From contig CM058233.1 of NCBI GenBank assembly GCA_030180135.1, positions 56,502,500-56,566,499 on the forward strand: DNA of 64,000 bases, in the 5' to 3' direction. Positions within the stretch are counted from its first letter, which is position 1, and the number at the start of each line of letters is the position of its first letter. The notes beneath the pieces were generated by a model. The model did no database searches. It had not been told where the DNA came from and saw only the letters and a list, made by a program, of their open reading frames with translations. The position numbers and the translations under genes were made by a program. Of this stretch, positions 54,745-64,000 are shown piece after piece. The stretch comes from Orychophragmus violaceus. Taxonomy: Eukaryota; Streptophyta; Magnoliopsida; Brassicales; Brassicaceae.

Positions 54745-55035
54745 CAACATATCTCGGCCCAAAGCCTTTCGATCTTAAGGATCTGTAATCCAAAGATACA
54801 ACATCGGCATCCTGGAAAAGTCATTGGTTCCCACAGATGTTTCTTGGCGAACAGTATGGTTCCCACATATAACTTCATAGACATATTGGTGGACAAAGTT
54901 CCCACAAGCGATAACTCAACACGCCTTAGAAAACTTAATCCCCACATAATCACTATCACGCCTTGGTAAACCCATTAGTTTCCACAGTCGTAATAAGACA
55001 CGTCTTGGCAAACCCAAAGTTCCCACATACGATAT
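54745..55035. repeat. Degenerate ~45-50 bp tandem repeat
   Basis: Six units each contain a GGTTCCCACA-like core (GGTTCCCACAG, GGTTCCCACAT, AGTTCCCACAAG, ATCCCCACAT, AGTTTCCACAG, AGTTCCCACAT), mostly with CTTGGCAAA or CCTTGG before it. Spacing is about 35-50 bases. Confidence 0.6.
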
Positions 55036-55387
55036 CAGAATCACACCGAATCTCTCAGCACATTGCGGTTTATTCTATGGGCAGTTCATCTTGGCCAATA
55101 AGATCGTCTTGGCAAACTACTCTAGTTTACAAGGACGCGATCACAACATGCATGATCACCCATAGTTACAGAGCAACTCGTAATTGGACAAGCCTTAGCG
55201 AGTACTTTGACCCTTAAGCGTTTGTCCAATTCCGACTCCCACGTAAAATGAATCATTCATCAGAACAGACAGAATCACAAAAACGCTTTGGCAAACACAC
55301 ATGGTCCCCAAACACGCCAACAGAATGGCCTAGAACTCCCATCAGAACAGTCGGCCCATGGCTACCCGATCTGAAGATCTCTGATCC

Positions 55388-55490
55388 AAAGGTCACAGTG
55401 GGCTCACGGCCACTCGATCCGAAGATCCTGATCCGAAGATCCTGATCCGAAGATCATAGTATGGCTCACGGCCACTCGATCCCAAGGACC
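55388..55490. repeat. 14-bp and ~60-bp direct repeats
   Basis: GATCCGAAGATCCT is repeated three times head to tail (about 55417-55460). It is flanked by two copies of GGCTCACGGCCACTCGATCC. Confidence 0.8.
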
Positions 55491-55798
55491 CTTTACCGGC
55501 TGTAGCCATCTCAGAAACATTCGGGTATCCACCCTTAGACTTAACAATCTCAGTAATCATTCGGGTTTCCACCCCTTAGCAGTTCAGTGACTTTAATTCC
55601 ACTAGTACCATCTAGTCAGAATAATTCTAACAAACTTACACTAAGCTAGCTGACTAACTTAGCTTACATTCCAAACAATTCTAGTCATGCTAGTTGTCTA
55701 ACTTAGCATATTTTCAAACTCTTTCCATCGTGCTAAATTGATAACTTAGAAAAGTTCTAACATAATTCAAAGCATTCAATCATCCTAGAACCGTGAAT

Positions 55799-55810
55799 GC
55801 TCTGATACCA
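55799..55810 (-). other. Primer-binding site of element G (tRNA-Met type)
   Basis: GCTCTGATACCA followed by ACT and the LTR-like start TGAAACTCCCTGACCC. Confidence 0.6.
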
Positions 55811-55813
55811 ACT

Positions 55814-56913
55814 TGAAACTCCCTGACCCAGATTTCCTACCCGAAAACCAAGTATATTTATCCGGTCAACTTATCCATGAACCCCCTAAATTTTTAAACA
55901 TTTTCTTTGAAATTCCTTTCCGAGGTTACAATTCTATCTATCCGTTCTAGCTACCTAATTCGTTCTCATTCATTCCTTAGAACAATCAGACTAACGGATT
56001 CAAGTAACTTAACCATCTAAATAGATTACTGTTATATTAACAAGTACCTTAGCCACTTAGCAGAAACTATTTGACCTTTGTTCAGTATTCCATCCTTGTT
56101 TCTTAAACTGCTTGCCTCCGAATCCCATAACCCGAACACACAAAAAATAAGCTTCTATGTCAATCCCTAGACATCTCTCTTTAGTACTTAGTCACTCAAT
56201 CAACCATCCCCACATGACTAAGTATTGATATCAACACACTTAAGCCGTCAACCTATAGCAGCGCATCATCATGTTATTTAGCCACTCAACCAACCATCCG
56301 CAAAAGGCTAAGTAACAATATATCAGTTACTTTCTTCCAACCATCCATACCGCCCCAGAACAGTCATACTCGATCGGTTCAGTCTGTGTCTTCAGTCCAA
56401 TTGCAATTCTTGTATCGATCAGTCTTGTCCACTCATAACAAATAGTTCGTGCCAGTCCTGCCAAAAAAAATCAGTCTTTACCGCATAACTCCATAGTCTG
56501 ATCTGCTACTACTGAACGAATCCACCCATCGCTACTCATCCCCAGTAAGCATCTGATACTCCGACCGTATCGCTACCCACCAGATTCATGAACCAGTCCT
56601 GCCTATCGGCTCATATCACATCGTCCCTCAATCCCATTAGTTCATCCTATCAAATCCATATGTATTACATGTAGATCAAACCATAACCGAACCATCTGAA
56701 CAGCCTATCCGAACATCATGAACAGTCTGTCTGCACCACTCAGAACAACCGCTATGCATCGCATCACCTGAAAACAATTAACCGCTACATCCGCATCCAT
56801 CAGTCGATACCGAACATGTCAGCCTGACTCGCTTATCTAGTAACCGTTAAATTGCTCAGCCGGTAACTGCCCATTCAGCCGTTCACTGCGTATTGATTCA
56901 TCAGTCTATTATT
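55814..56913 (-). repeat. Probable LTR of element G, interrupted by Copia F
   Basis: It starts with TGAAACTCCCTGACCC beside the primer site. No gene or other feature is visible. The sequence stops where the Copia LTR begins. The remainder should lie right of the window. Confidence 0.5.
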
Positions 56914-57547
56914 GTTGGAATTATGTCCGGTAATCTCTGTACTGTCTCTAGAAAGTAAGAGTATGTCAATGATCAGACATAAGTCATATAATACTGGGGG
57001 TCATGATGGCTTGCTAGAGTCCGCTCATGATCTATAAGTCTTGGATTTATTGCCTTTATTATATGATCCCATATGGGTCACACGCCTAAGCTAACAGGAA
57101 ACTATGAGGGAACGGTTCAGCAGAAGTACGGTAAAAGTGCTAGGCATTTACTATACTTAGAGAGATTAAAGGGCCTGATTAAATCTAAGGGATTTAATCA
57201 GACTGGGAATTGGGCCCAAAAGCCCAACAGAACTAGACAAGGGTTTTATAATTAAAACTTGACCTATCTCTCTTTTTCCTAACTCTCTCTGCGCCTCTCC
57301 TCTCTCTCTCTGCGCCTCCCTCTCTCTGGTCTAGCAGCCATTTTTCCTGAAGTGTGCGTGTGTGAACCTCTGGAGGAGCTGTCCCTTGGCGGTTCTGCTG
57401 ATCTCTGACGATACCTCTCTAATCCGCTGCATAAACAAGGTATTACTGAGATCCCTTTATGATTCTGAATGAGAACCTAGATCCAATATGTTTAGTTGAG
57501 TTTAATCTGACAGAATTAAACCAGGACAAACACTAAACAATCCTTCA
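56914..57547 (+). repeat. 5' LTR of Copia F
   Basis: It starts with TGTTGGAATTATGTCC. The right border is either ...CTAAACA near 57539 or ...CCTTCA at 57547; the 3' LTR outside the window would decide. A CT-rich tract lies at about 57262-57330. Confidence 0.75.
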
Positions 57548-57548
57548 G

Positions 57549-57560
57549 TGGTATCAGAGC
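57549..57560 (+). other. Primer-binding site of Copia F (tRNA-Met)
   Basis: TGGTATCAGAGC, the standard Copia site. Confidence 0.9.
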
Positions 57561-59074
57561 CATTGGTTCTATTAGGATTTCTTGTTAGAATCATGTTTAG
57601 GTTGTTTAGAAGTGTTTGAATCAATCTATGCTTGAAATTGATAAGTAAGTAAAACACTTAAGAAACAAAGTTAAAAACCCTAAACTAAAATCGCATGATC
57701 CGATCCTTTTTGGAAAGGTATGCGTCGGAGTGTTGATCGCCAAAGGATCACACGTCCGGATCGGATTGACGCACGGACCGATCGCTTTGCCGGATCGAGT
57801 CGCGTGGTCGTTCCGATCGCGAGAGATGGACCGATCGCGTCCCGCCTCTCTCGGCCCGAGCCATCCCGTCCCGTCCCGCCTCTCGTCCCGATCGCGTGAT
57901 GCTTGCGGCTGTCCCGATCGTGTCTCGTCTCTCGATCGGGTGAAGCTTGCGACTCGGTCGTGATCGGTTCACGTGACCAATCGTTCGGTTTGGTTAACGG
58001 TTCGGTTTAAAAAAACTAATCGTTACGGTTTACAGACTTAATAATATTTATTAAATCTGGTTAAACCGTGATAAGAAATCCAATGTCGTTTAAAATTGGA
58101 TTTAGTGCCTAAACCAGTGGTTTTCTAATTTGATTTGGTTGGACCAAATAAATTGAGAAAATCCGGTTTAGTAAATGACCGGTTAACAATTGTGGTTATC
58201 GTAGTAATTAATCTTGGTTAGACCAATTTTAATGAACCAGACCGGTTATGTCATTTAATTGGGCAATTGGGTTATGTCTTGGACATAGACCAATTCTTGG
58301 GCCTTGGGCCAAGAAGTTAAAACAATTGGGCCAGTTATTTGAGTCTCTTCTTCAGATTTAATTTAAAATTCATTTAATAATTAAAATTTGATTTTAAAAT
58401 TAATCAGTTTCCAAAATTTTAAATTAGAAAGTTTCTTAGAATAGAAATTTCTAGATTTGCATGTTTTGGATATTTAGGAAATTTCTATAGTTAGAAAGTT
58501 TCCAAATTTAGGAAGTTTCCAATTATAAAAGTTTCCAGAACAGTAGGTTTCCAAAAATAGTAATCTTCTATTTTGGAATGAAATTTTAAGAAAACCTATA
58601 AACCTCAAATAATATCAAGCGTTGGATGTCTTGTCCAGTCTATGTCAGCTTTTTAAAATCATTCAATCGTACATATGGCCTTACAGTGTGAGGGTGTCTA
58701 TCTTTTGCGTGGGTAAGACAGTTTGTGATTCATTAATGTTATTGGGAGTCCCAGACATTAGTGATTACATGACTGTATAGTCTGGTTTTCTTGACTAGGC
58801 CATTGGGAGTCCCGGGCCTTGAGACATCAGAGTGGATTGGGCCTCAGGCCCAGATTCACAACCAAGAGTTATATCACGGATATAATTAGCCGAAATAGGG
58901 CTTACCGATATAAGCTAAGGTTGGGTGACGGCCAGTGGCCCACTTTGATCTTAGTTATATGTGGATCTTGGAATCATTATATTCTTTTGAGGGTAACTAA
59001 TGTTATTGAATATAATGCGAGTTTACTCATATTGAACATATAAACTAAAATCCTTTTTATCTTAAATTTCAGCA
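57561..59074 (+). other. Long leader of Copia F
   Basis: About 1.5 kb without a supported gene. 57720-57970 is GC-rich with many CGATCG, CGGATCG and CCCGTCCCG words. CTTAAATTTCAG just before the gag ATG resembles a 3' splice site, so the leader could contain an intron; this is inference. Confidence 0.5.
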
Positions 59075-62000
59075 ATGACTACAACAAGCACACAAAACAC
59101 ATTCTCAATCCGGTCTGTTCTCGACAAGGAGAAGCTGACTGGAACGAACTTCCTGACATGGTCAAGGAACTTGAGGCTGGTCCTCAAGCAGGAGAAGAAG
59201 GAATATGTCCTTCGTGATCCCCTCCCCGAGAGGCCTCCAAACAATGCCGCCAGGAATCTGCACAATGCTTGGGAAAAGCATTCGTCAGATGAAAATGATG
59301 TCTATTGCCTGATGTTGGCAACCATGACTCCTGAATTGCAAATGCAGTTCGAGAGTGTGCTGTCGCCCATCGAGATAATGGCAAGCCTGAAATCGCTTTT
59401 TCAGGAGCAGGCAAGAACTGAGAGGTTCCAGACAGTTAAGAACCTCTTAGACTGTAAGTTGGCTGCAAATGCGGCAGTGAGTCCTCATGTCTTGAAGATG
59501 ATGGGTTATCTCGATCATCTTCAGAAACTCGACTGCCCTATCAGCCAGGAACTTGCCTGCGACATCGTTCTGCAGTCTTTACCTGCAAGCTATGATCAGT
59601 TCATCCTGAACTTCAATATGCATGGCTTGAGTAAGACATTGCCTGAGCTTCACGGAATGCTCAAGACTGCAGAGCCCAACTTGAGGAAAGCCAAGGACCC
59701 CAACGTGCTTATGGTGCAAAAGGGCAAGGGCTTTAAGAAATCCTCTGCCAAGGACAAGGGAAAGGCTAAGGCTGTTCAAGTCTCGGACAAGGACACGTCA
59801 AAGCCCAAGCCCAATTCCAAGGCTGGGCCTACTGACATCTGCAGGTTCTGCAAAGAACCAGGGCATTGGAGGAGAGAATGTAAGAAATTCCTGGAAGGTC
59901 TAAAGGAATTGAAGAAGAAGACTCTGGAGACTTCTTCATCAGGTATTTTTGTTATAGAAGTTAATACAACTACTTCTGATAATACCTCATGGGTTATGGA
60001 TACTGGTTGTGGGGCTCATATTTGTACTAATATGCAGGCACTCAGCAACAGTAGGAGGCTGAAGCAAGGACAAGTGGAGCTACGAGTTGGGAATGGAGCG
60101 AAAGTTCCTGCACTAGCTGTAGGCACATACTTGTTGTCTTTACCTTCGGGATTGGTTTTAGAACTTAATAACTGCTATTTTGTACCTGCGATAAGCAGAA
60201 ATATTATTTCAGTTTCTTTGTTGGATTTGGAAGGTTATGATTTTTCAGTTAAGAATAAATTATGTTCCTTCAATCGCAATAATTTGTTCTATGGTTGTGC
60301 CCCTCTTACGAATGGGCTTTACATACTTGATCAATCCGCACCAATTTATAACATTAATACCAAACGGTTCAAACCTAATGAGGAGAACCGAACGTTTCTA
60401 TGGCATTGTCGTTTAGGGCACATCAGTGAGAAACGCATTAAGAGGCTCCATTCGAATGGACTTCTTGGCTCATTTGACTTTGAGTCATGTGAGAAATGCG
60501 AATCCTGCCTGATGGGCAAAATGACGCGGGCCCCCTTTAATAAACCCAACGAGAGGGCCAGTGACTTATTGGGCCTGATACACACTGATGTGTGTGGCCC
60601 AATGTCCACAAATGCAAGAGGAAACTATCAGTACTTCATTACCTTCACTGATGATTTCAGCAGGTATGGATATGTTTATTTAATGAAACATAAGTCTGAA
60701 TCGTTTGAGAGATTCAGAGAATTCCAAAATGAAGTACAGAACCAACTTGGCAAAAGCATTAAAGCTCTTCGGTCCGACCGAGGAGGAGAATACTTGAGCC
60801 AAGAGTTCAGTGATCATCTGAGAGAGTGTGGGATAGTTTCCCAACTCACTCCTCCTGGAACACCTCAATGGAATGGTGTGTCTGAGAGGAGGAATCGTAC
60901 CTTATTGGATATGGTTCGGTCTATGATGAGTCACACAGACCTTCCAATATCCCTTTGGGGATATGCTCTGCTAACAGCAGTGTTCACTCTAAATAGGGCG
61001 CCATCAAAAGAAGTAGCTAAGACACCATATGAATTATGGACTGGAGAAACTCCAGTGCTGTCTTATCTTAGAATTTGGGGTTGTGAAGCCTATGTCAAGA
61101 GATTAATCTCTGACAAGCTTACACCAAAGTCTGATAAATGCTACTTCATTGGTTATCCGAAGGAGACCAAGGCTTATTACTTCTACCTACGATCCGAGAA
61201 CAAGATTTTTGTTGCCCGGGATTGTAATTTTCTTGAGAGGGAGTTTCTCTCTAAGAAAAACAGTGGGAGTAAGGTACTGCTTCAAGAAATTCAAGATGAA
61301 CAGGATACTGCTCAACCTAATGAGGAAGAGCAGCATGAGGACCTACAAGAAATTGTAGAGCCTGAACCTGTGGTACCTGAAGTTCGAAGATCCGGGAGGA
61401 TCCGTCACGAACCCGAGAGATATCAAGGATTCCTCGTGACTAACTGTCATGATCTTCTGATCATTGATGGTGATGAACCATCGAACTTCAATCAAGCCAT
61501 GATGGGCCCAGATTCCTCTAAGTGGCGTAAGGCCACTGATTCCGAAATGGACTCCATGTCGGTCAACCAAGTGTTTTCGTTGGTTGACTTACCCGCTGGT
61601 GTAAAAGCCATCGAGTGCAAATGGATCTTCAAGAAGAAGATTGACGTGGATGGAAATGTCCAGATTTATAAAGCCAGGTTGGTGGCAAAAGGTTTCAGGC
61701 AAGTTCACGGTGTGGATTATGATGAAACCTATTCCCCAGTGGCTATGATGAAATCTATTCGGATTCTACTAGCAACTGCAGCTTTTCATGATTATGAAAT
61801 TTGGCAGATGGACGTGAAAACCGCCTTCCTGAATGGAATTCTGGAAGAGGATGTGTATATGACACAACCTGACGGTTACATAGATCCAAAGAATGCTGGC
61901 AGATGGACGTGAAAACCGCCTTCCTGAATGGAATTCTGGAAGAGGATGTGTATATGACACAACCTGACGGTTACATAGATCCAAAGAATGCTGGGAAAGT

Positions 62001-63144
62001 ATGCAAGCTTCATAAATCCATTTATGGATTGAAGCAAGCATCGAGGAGCTGGAATCTTCGTTTTGATGAAGCGATCAAGCAATTTGACTTCATCAGAAAC
62101 GAAGAAGAACAATGCGTGTATAAGAAGACTAGTGGGAGCAAGATAGTATTTCTTATTCTGTATGTCGATGACATACTGCTTCTCGGAAACGACGTACCAA
62201 TGCTGCGGTCGGTAAAGGACTGGCTTGGAAGTTGTTTTTCCATGAAAGACATGGGTGAAGCCGCATACGTTCTTGGAATCCGGATCTACCGGGATAGATC
62301 TAAAAGGCTGATAGGCTTGTGTCAAGATTCATACATTGACAAAGTCCTGCATAGATTCAGCATGGCAGATTCCAAGAAGGGCTTCACACCAATGGTACAT
62401 GGCACAACGCTAAGCAAGAAGCAGAGCCCAACGACGGCTGCTGAGCTTGAGCGCATGAAGAATATTCCTTATGCATCTGCAATAGGATATGTCATGTATG
62501 CCATGATCTGTACTCGTCCTGATGTTGCTTATGCATTGAGCATGACGAGTAGATACCAGTCAAATCCAGGTGAAAACCACTGGATTGCCGTCAAGAATAT
62601 CCTGAAGTATCTAAGACATACTAAGGATAAGTTCTTGGTGTACGGTGGAAGTGATGTGCTTGAAGTCAGTGGATTCACGGACGCAAGTTTCCAGACAGAC
62701 CAAGATGATTTCCGGTCACAGTCCGGTTATATCTTTTGTCTGAATGGCGGTGCAATTAGTTGGAGAAGCTCCAAGCAAGACACCGTTGCTGATTCCACTA
62801 CAGAAGCTGAATATGTCGCCGCCTCAGAAGCAGCGAAGGAAGCTGTTTGGATACGAAAGTTCATTATTGAACTAGGTGTGATACCGAATGCAGCTGAGCC
62901 TCTGGCACTGTTTTGTGATAACAATGGTGCTATAGCTCAGGCAAAGGAACCAAGATCACACCAGAAATCCAAGCATATACTAAGAAGATTTCACTTGATA
63001 CGTGATATCATTAATAGAAAGGAAGTCAAGATCAGCCGAGTTCCGACAGATGATAATGTCGCTGATCCATTGACAAAGCCACTCCCAAGGCCTAAGCTCG
63101 AGTACCTGACTGAAGCTGTAGGCATTAGAGACATTGAAATGTAA
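59075..63144 (+). pseudogene. gag-pol: Copia gag-pol polyprotein, split by a 95-bp duplication
   Basis: The first frame, 59075-61912, starts at ATG. It holds gag (KLTGTNFLTWSRNLRLVLKQ), a CCHC knuckle (CRFCKEPGHWRREC), protease (WVMDTGCGAHIC), the integrase zinc region (HCRLGHISEKRIK, CESC) and core (IHTDVCGPM, SDRGGEYLSQEF, WNGVSERRNRTL), and the start of RT (ECKWIFKKKIDVDGN, ARLVAKGF). The second frame, 61903-63144, continues RT with YVDDILLLGND and has RNase H (SKQDTVADSTTEAEYVA) and the end ADPLTKPLPRPK. All catalytic motifs are present. The break is a 95-base perfect duplication that shifts the frame, so RT and RNase H are not made from this copy. Confidence 0.9.
61803..61992 (+). repeat. 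Perfect 95-bp tandem duplication in Copia RT
   Basis: 61803-61897 and 61898-61992 are identical. Since 95 is not a multiple of three, the first frame ends a few codons into the second copy. Confidence 0.95.
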
Positions 63145-63985
63145 TCTAAATTTGAGTGGGAGTTTGAGGGCTTTATTTAGTTATTGATATGTTCTTGTAA
63201 AACATTTGAGATGTTTAATAATAAAATTATTTTTCAAGATTATTTTAACTGTGATGAAATAATCGTTCCAAAATGATATGAACCATTTTATAGGTCATCG
63301 AAGTAAGTGACTTGATCTTGAGTCATCAAAGTCATTTAGCTTGATCATGAGACCCTATATTTGATAGATGGCTTATATCATCCTGTCCCTAGTCGAAGGT
63401 TGTTGAAATTGGAACACCAACAACCGCGTGAGACTAGATTGGTATGTGACTTATGACAAAGTCTCAGGATGTCATAGATGCACGGCATCAAAGTCAGTAC
63501 ATAGGTGTATGTTGGGGTACATACGACCGGACATGACCCGCTTATAAGAACTCTTCAGGATATTTATATCTGTGTCATAAGAGATTCTTACTACGACTAT
63601 AGAGTATAGTCCTTAGACCTGAGTTCGCATGCATGTGACTGCACATCAACTGATGCGCTTTGATCATTGTCTAACGCTGTCGTTAAGCGATAGTTATAAG
63701 GACCTTGTTTGGGTGTATTATGAAATGAGTAGTTTACAGTGATGGAACAAGACGGGATTTGTCCCTCCAATATAAATGGAGTGAATATCTCTAGGCCAAT
63801 CGGAGATTTGAATACTGGAAAATGCATGGCCATGCTCAAACGGACTGTCCCGAGTCGTTTGGATTGTCAGTATCAAATCAGAGTCCGATGAACATTATTA
63901 GGCTTTATAAGGATGACACTCATCTTGCCTTATGACTAATCGAGATATTGAGACAAAAGGAATATGAATACAGAGATTCCAGTAC
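63145..63985. other. 3' non-coding region of Copia F
   Basis: About 840 bases without a supported gene lie between the pol stop and the purine tract. A GAGTGGGAG tract right after the stop (about 63155-63163) resembles a second purine tract. Such long 3' regions occur in some Copia lineages. Confidence 0.6.
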
Positions 63986-63996
63986 AAGTGGGAGAT
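63986..63996 (+). other. Polypurine tract of Copia F
   Basis: AAGTGGGAGAT lies directly before TGTT, the start of the 3' LTR. Confidence 0.8.
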
Positions 63997-64000
63997 TGTT

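Larger units (their letters stand above)
54348..55798 (-). mobile_element. Leader-side internal remnant of LTR element G
   Basis: No coding sequence is recognisable. The region ends at a tRNA-Met-type primer site followed by an LTR start, so it is probably the 5' leader of an element on the - strand, cut off at the left by E. It contains two kinds of tandem repeat, listed separately. Confidence 0.45.
56914..64000 (+). mobile_element. Ty1/copia retrotransposon F (almost complete)
   Basis: A 5' LTR (56914-~57547), a tRNA-Met primer site, a long leader, gag-pol (59075-63144), a long 3' non-coding part and a purine tract at 63986-63996 are present. The window ends with TGTT, the first four bases of the 3' LTR. 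Integrase precedes RT, as in Copia elements. The single lesion seen is a 95-bp duplication in RT. The element probably sits in the LTR of G. Confidence 0.9.

Noticed and set aside
57730..57972. Arg-rich frames on both strands in the Copia leader.
   Set aside because: They come from GC-rich CGATCG/CCGTCC repeats and have no domain or conserved start.

Overview
The window is repeat-rich plant nuclear DNA, most likely from a Brassicaceae genome. The evidence is Athila-type Ty3/gypsy elements with the ATHILA ORF1/env-like reading frame, CACTA (En/Spm) elements with CACTACAAGAAAA termini, a MULE, a plant L1-type LINE, a Copia element and a chromovirus-like Ty3/gypsy array. There is also one intact intron-containing host gene of a kind I know from Arabidopsis. 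Splice sites, tRNA-Asp and tRNA-Met primer sites and target-site duplications are plant-typical. I cannot name the species.

Layout. 1-5227: 3' part of a gag/protease-only Athila-like element (A, + strand) with its 3' LTR. 5232-14741: CACTA element I, with 32-bp TIRs and a TTA duplication. It carries a broken TNPA-like gene, a captured RPA/OB-fold gene fragment, and a complete young non-autonomous Athila-like element (B, - strand, 7048-12195, ACTAG duplication). 14745-24822: chromovirus-like array (C, - strand) with three LTRs and one and a fraction internal regions. 24823-27480: AT-rich DNA with exon-like scraps at its left edge. 27686-29707: the intact seven-exon ankyrin-repeat/AAA+ ATPase gene. 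About 30.0-34.9 kb: decayed LINE (- strand). 34.99-37.1 kb: Helitron-like terminus and a degenerate tandem duplication. 37120-38708: decayed MULE transposase (+), cut by CACTA element II (38709-~43740, - strand, truncated). 43745-54347: Athila element E (- strand) with gag, protease, RT, RNase H, integrase and env-like frames, all broken, and its 3' LTR gone. 54348-56913: remnant of a further LTR element (G). 56914-64000: almost complete Copia element (F, +), whose gag-pol is broken by a perfect 95-bp tandem duplication; the window ends 4 bases into its 3' LTR.

How the parts relate. Insertion order can be read from junctions: the C LTR was hit by A, CACTA I then landed inside the putative target duplication of A, and B landed in the CACTA transposase gene. 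A and B lack pol, so they could move only with proteins from an element like E. All three Athila lineages share a dispersed CGATCG-centred micro-repeat that sits in LTRs, UTRs and inside gag and pol coding sequence. They also share a triple LTR motif with fixed spacing and a conserved ~50-bp block with a hairpin just downstream of the last gag/pol codon. These shared non-coding signals are the least explained structure I found. The only gene I expect to serve the plant is the ankyrin/AAA+ gene.
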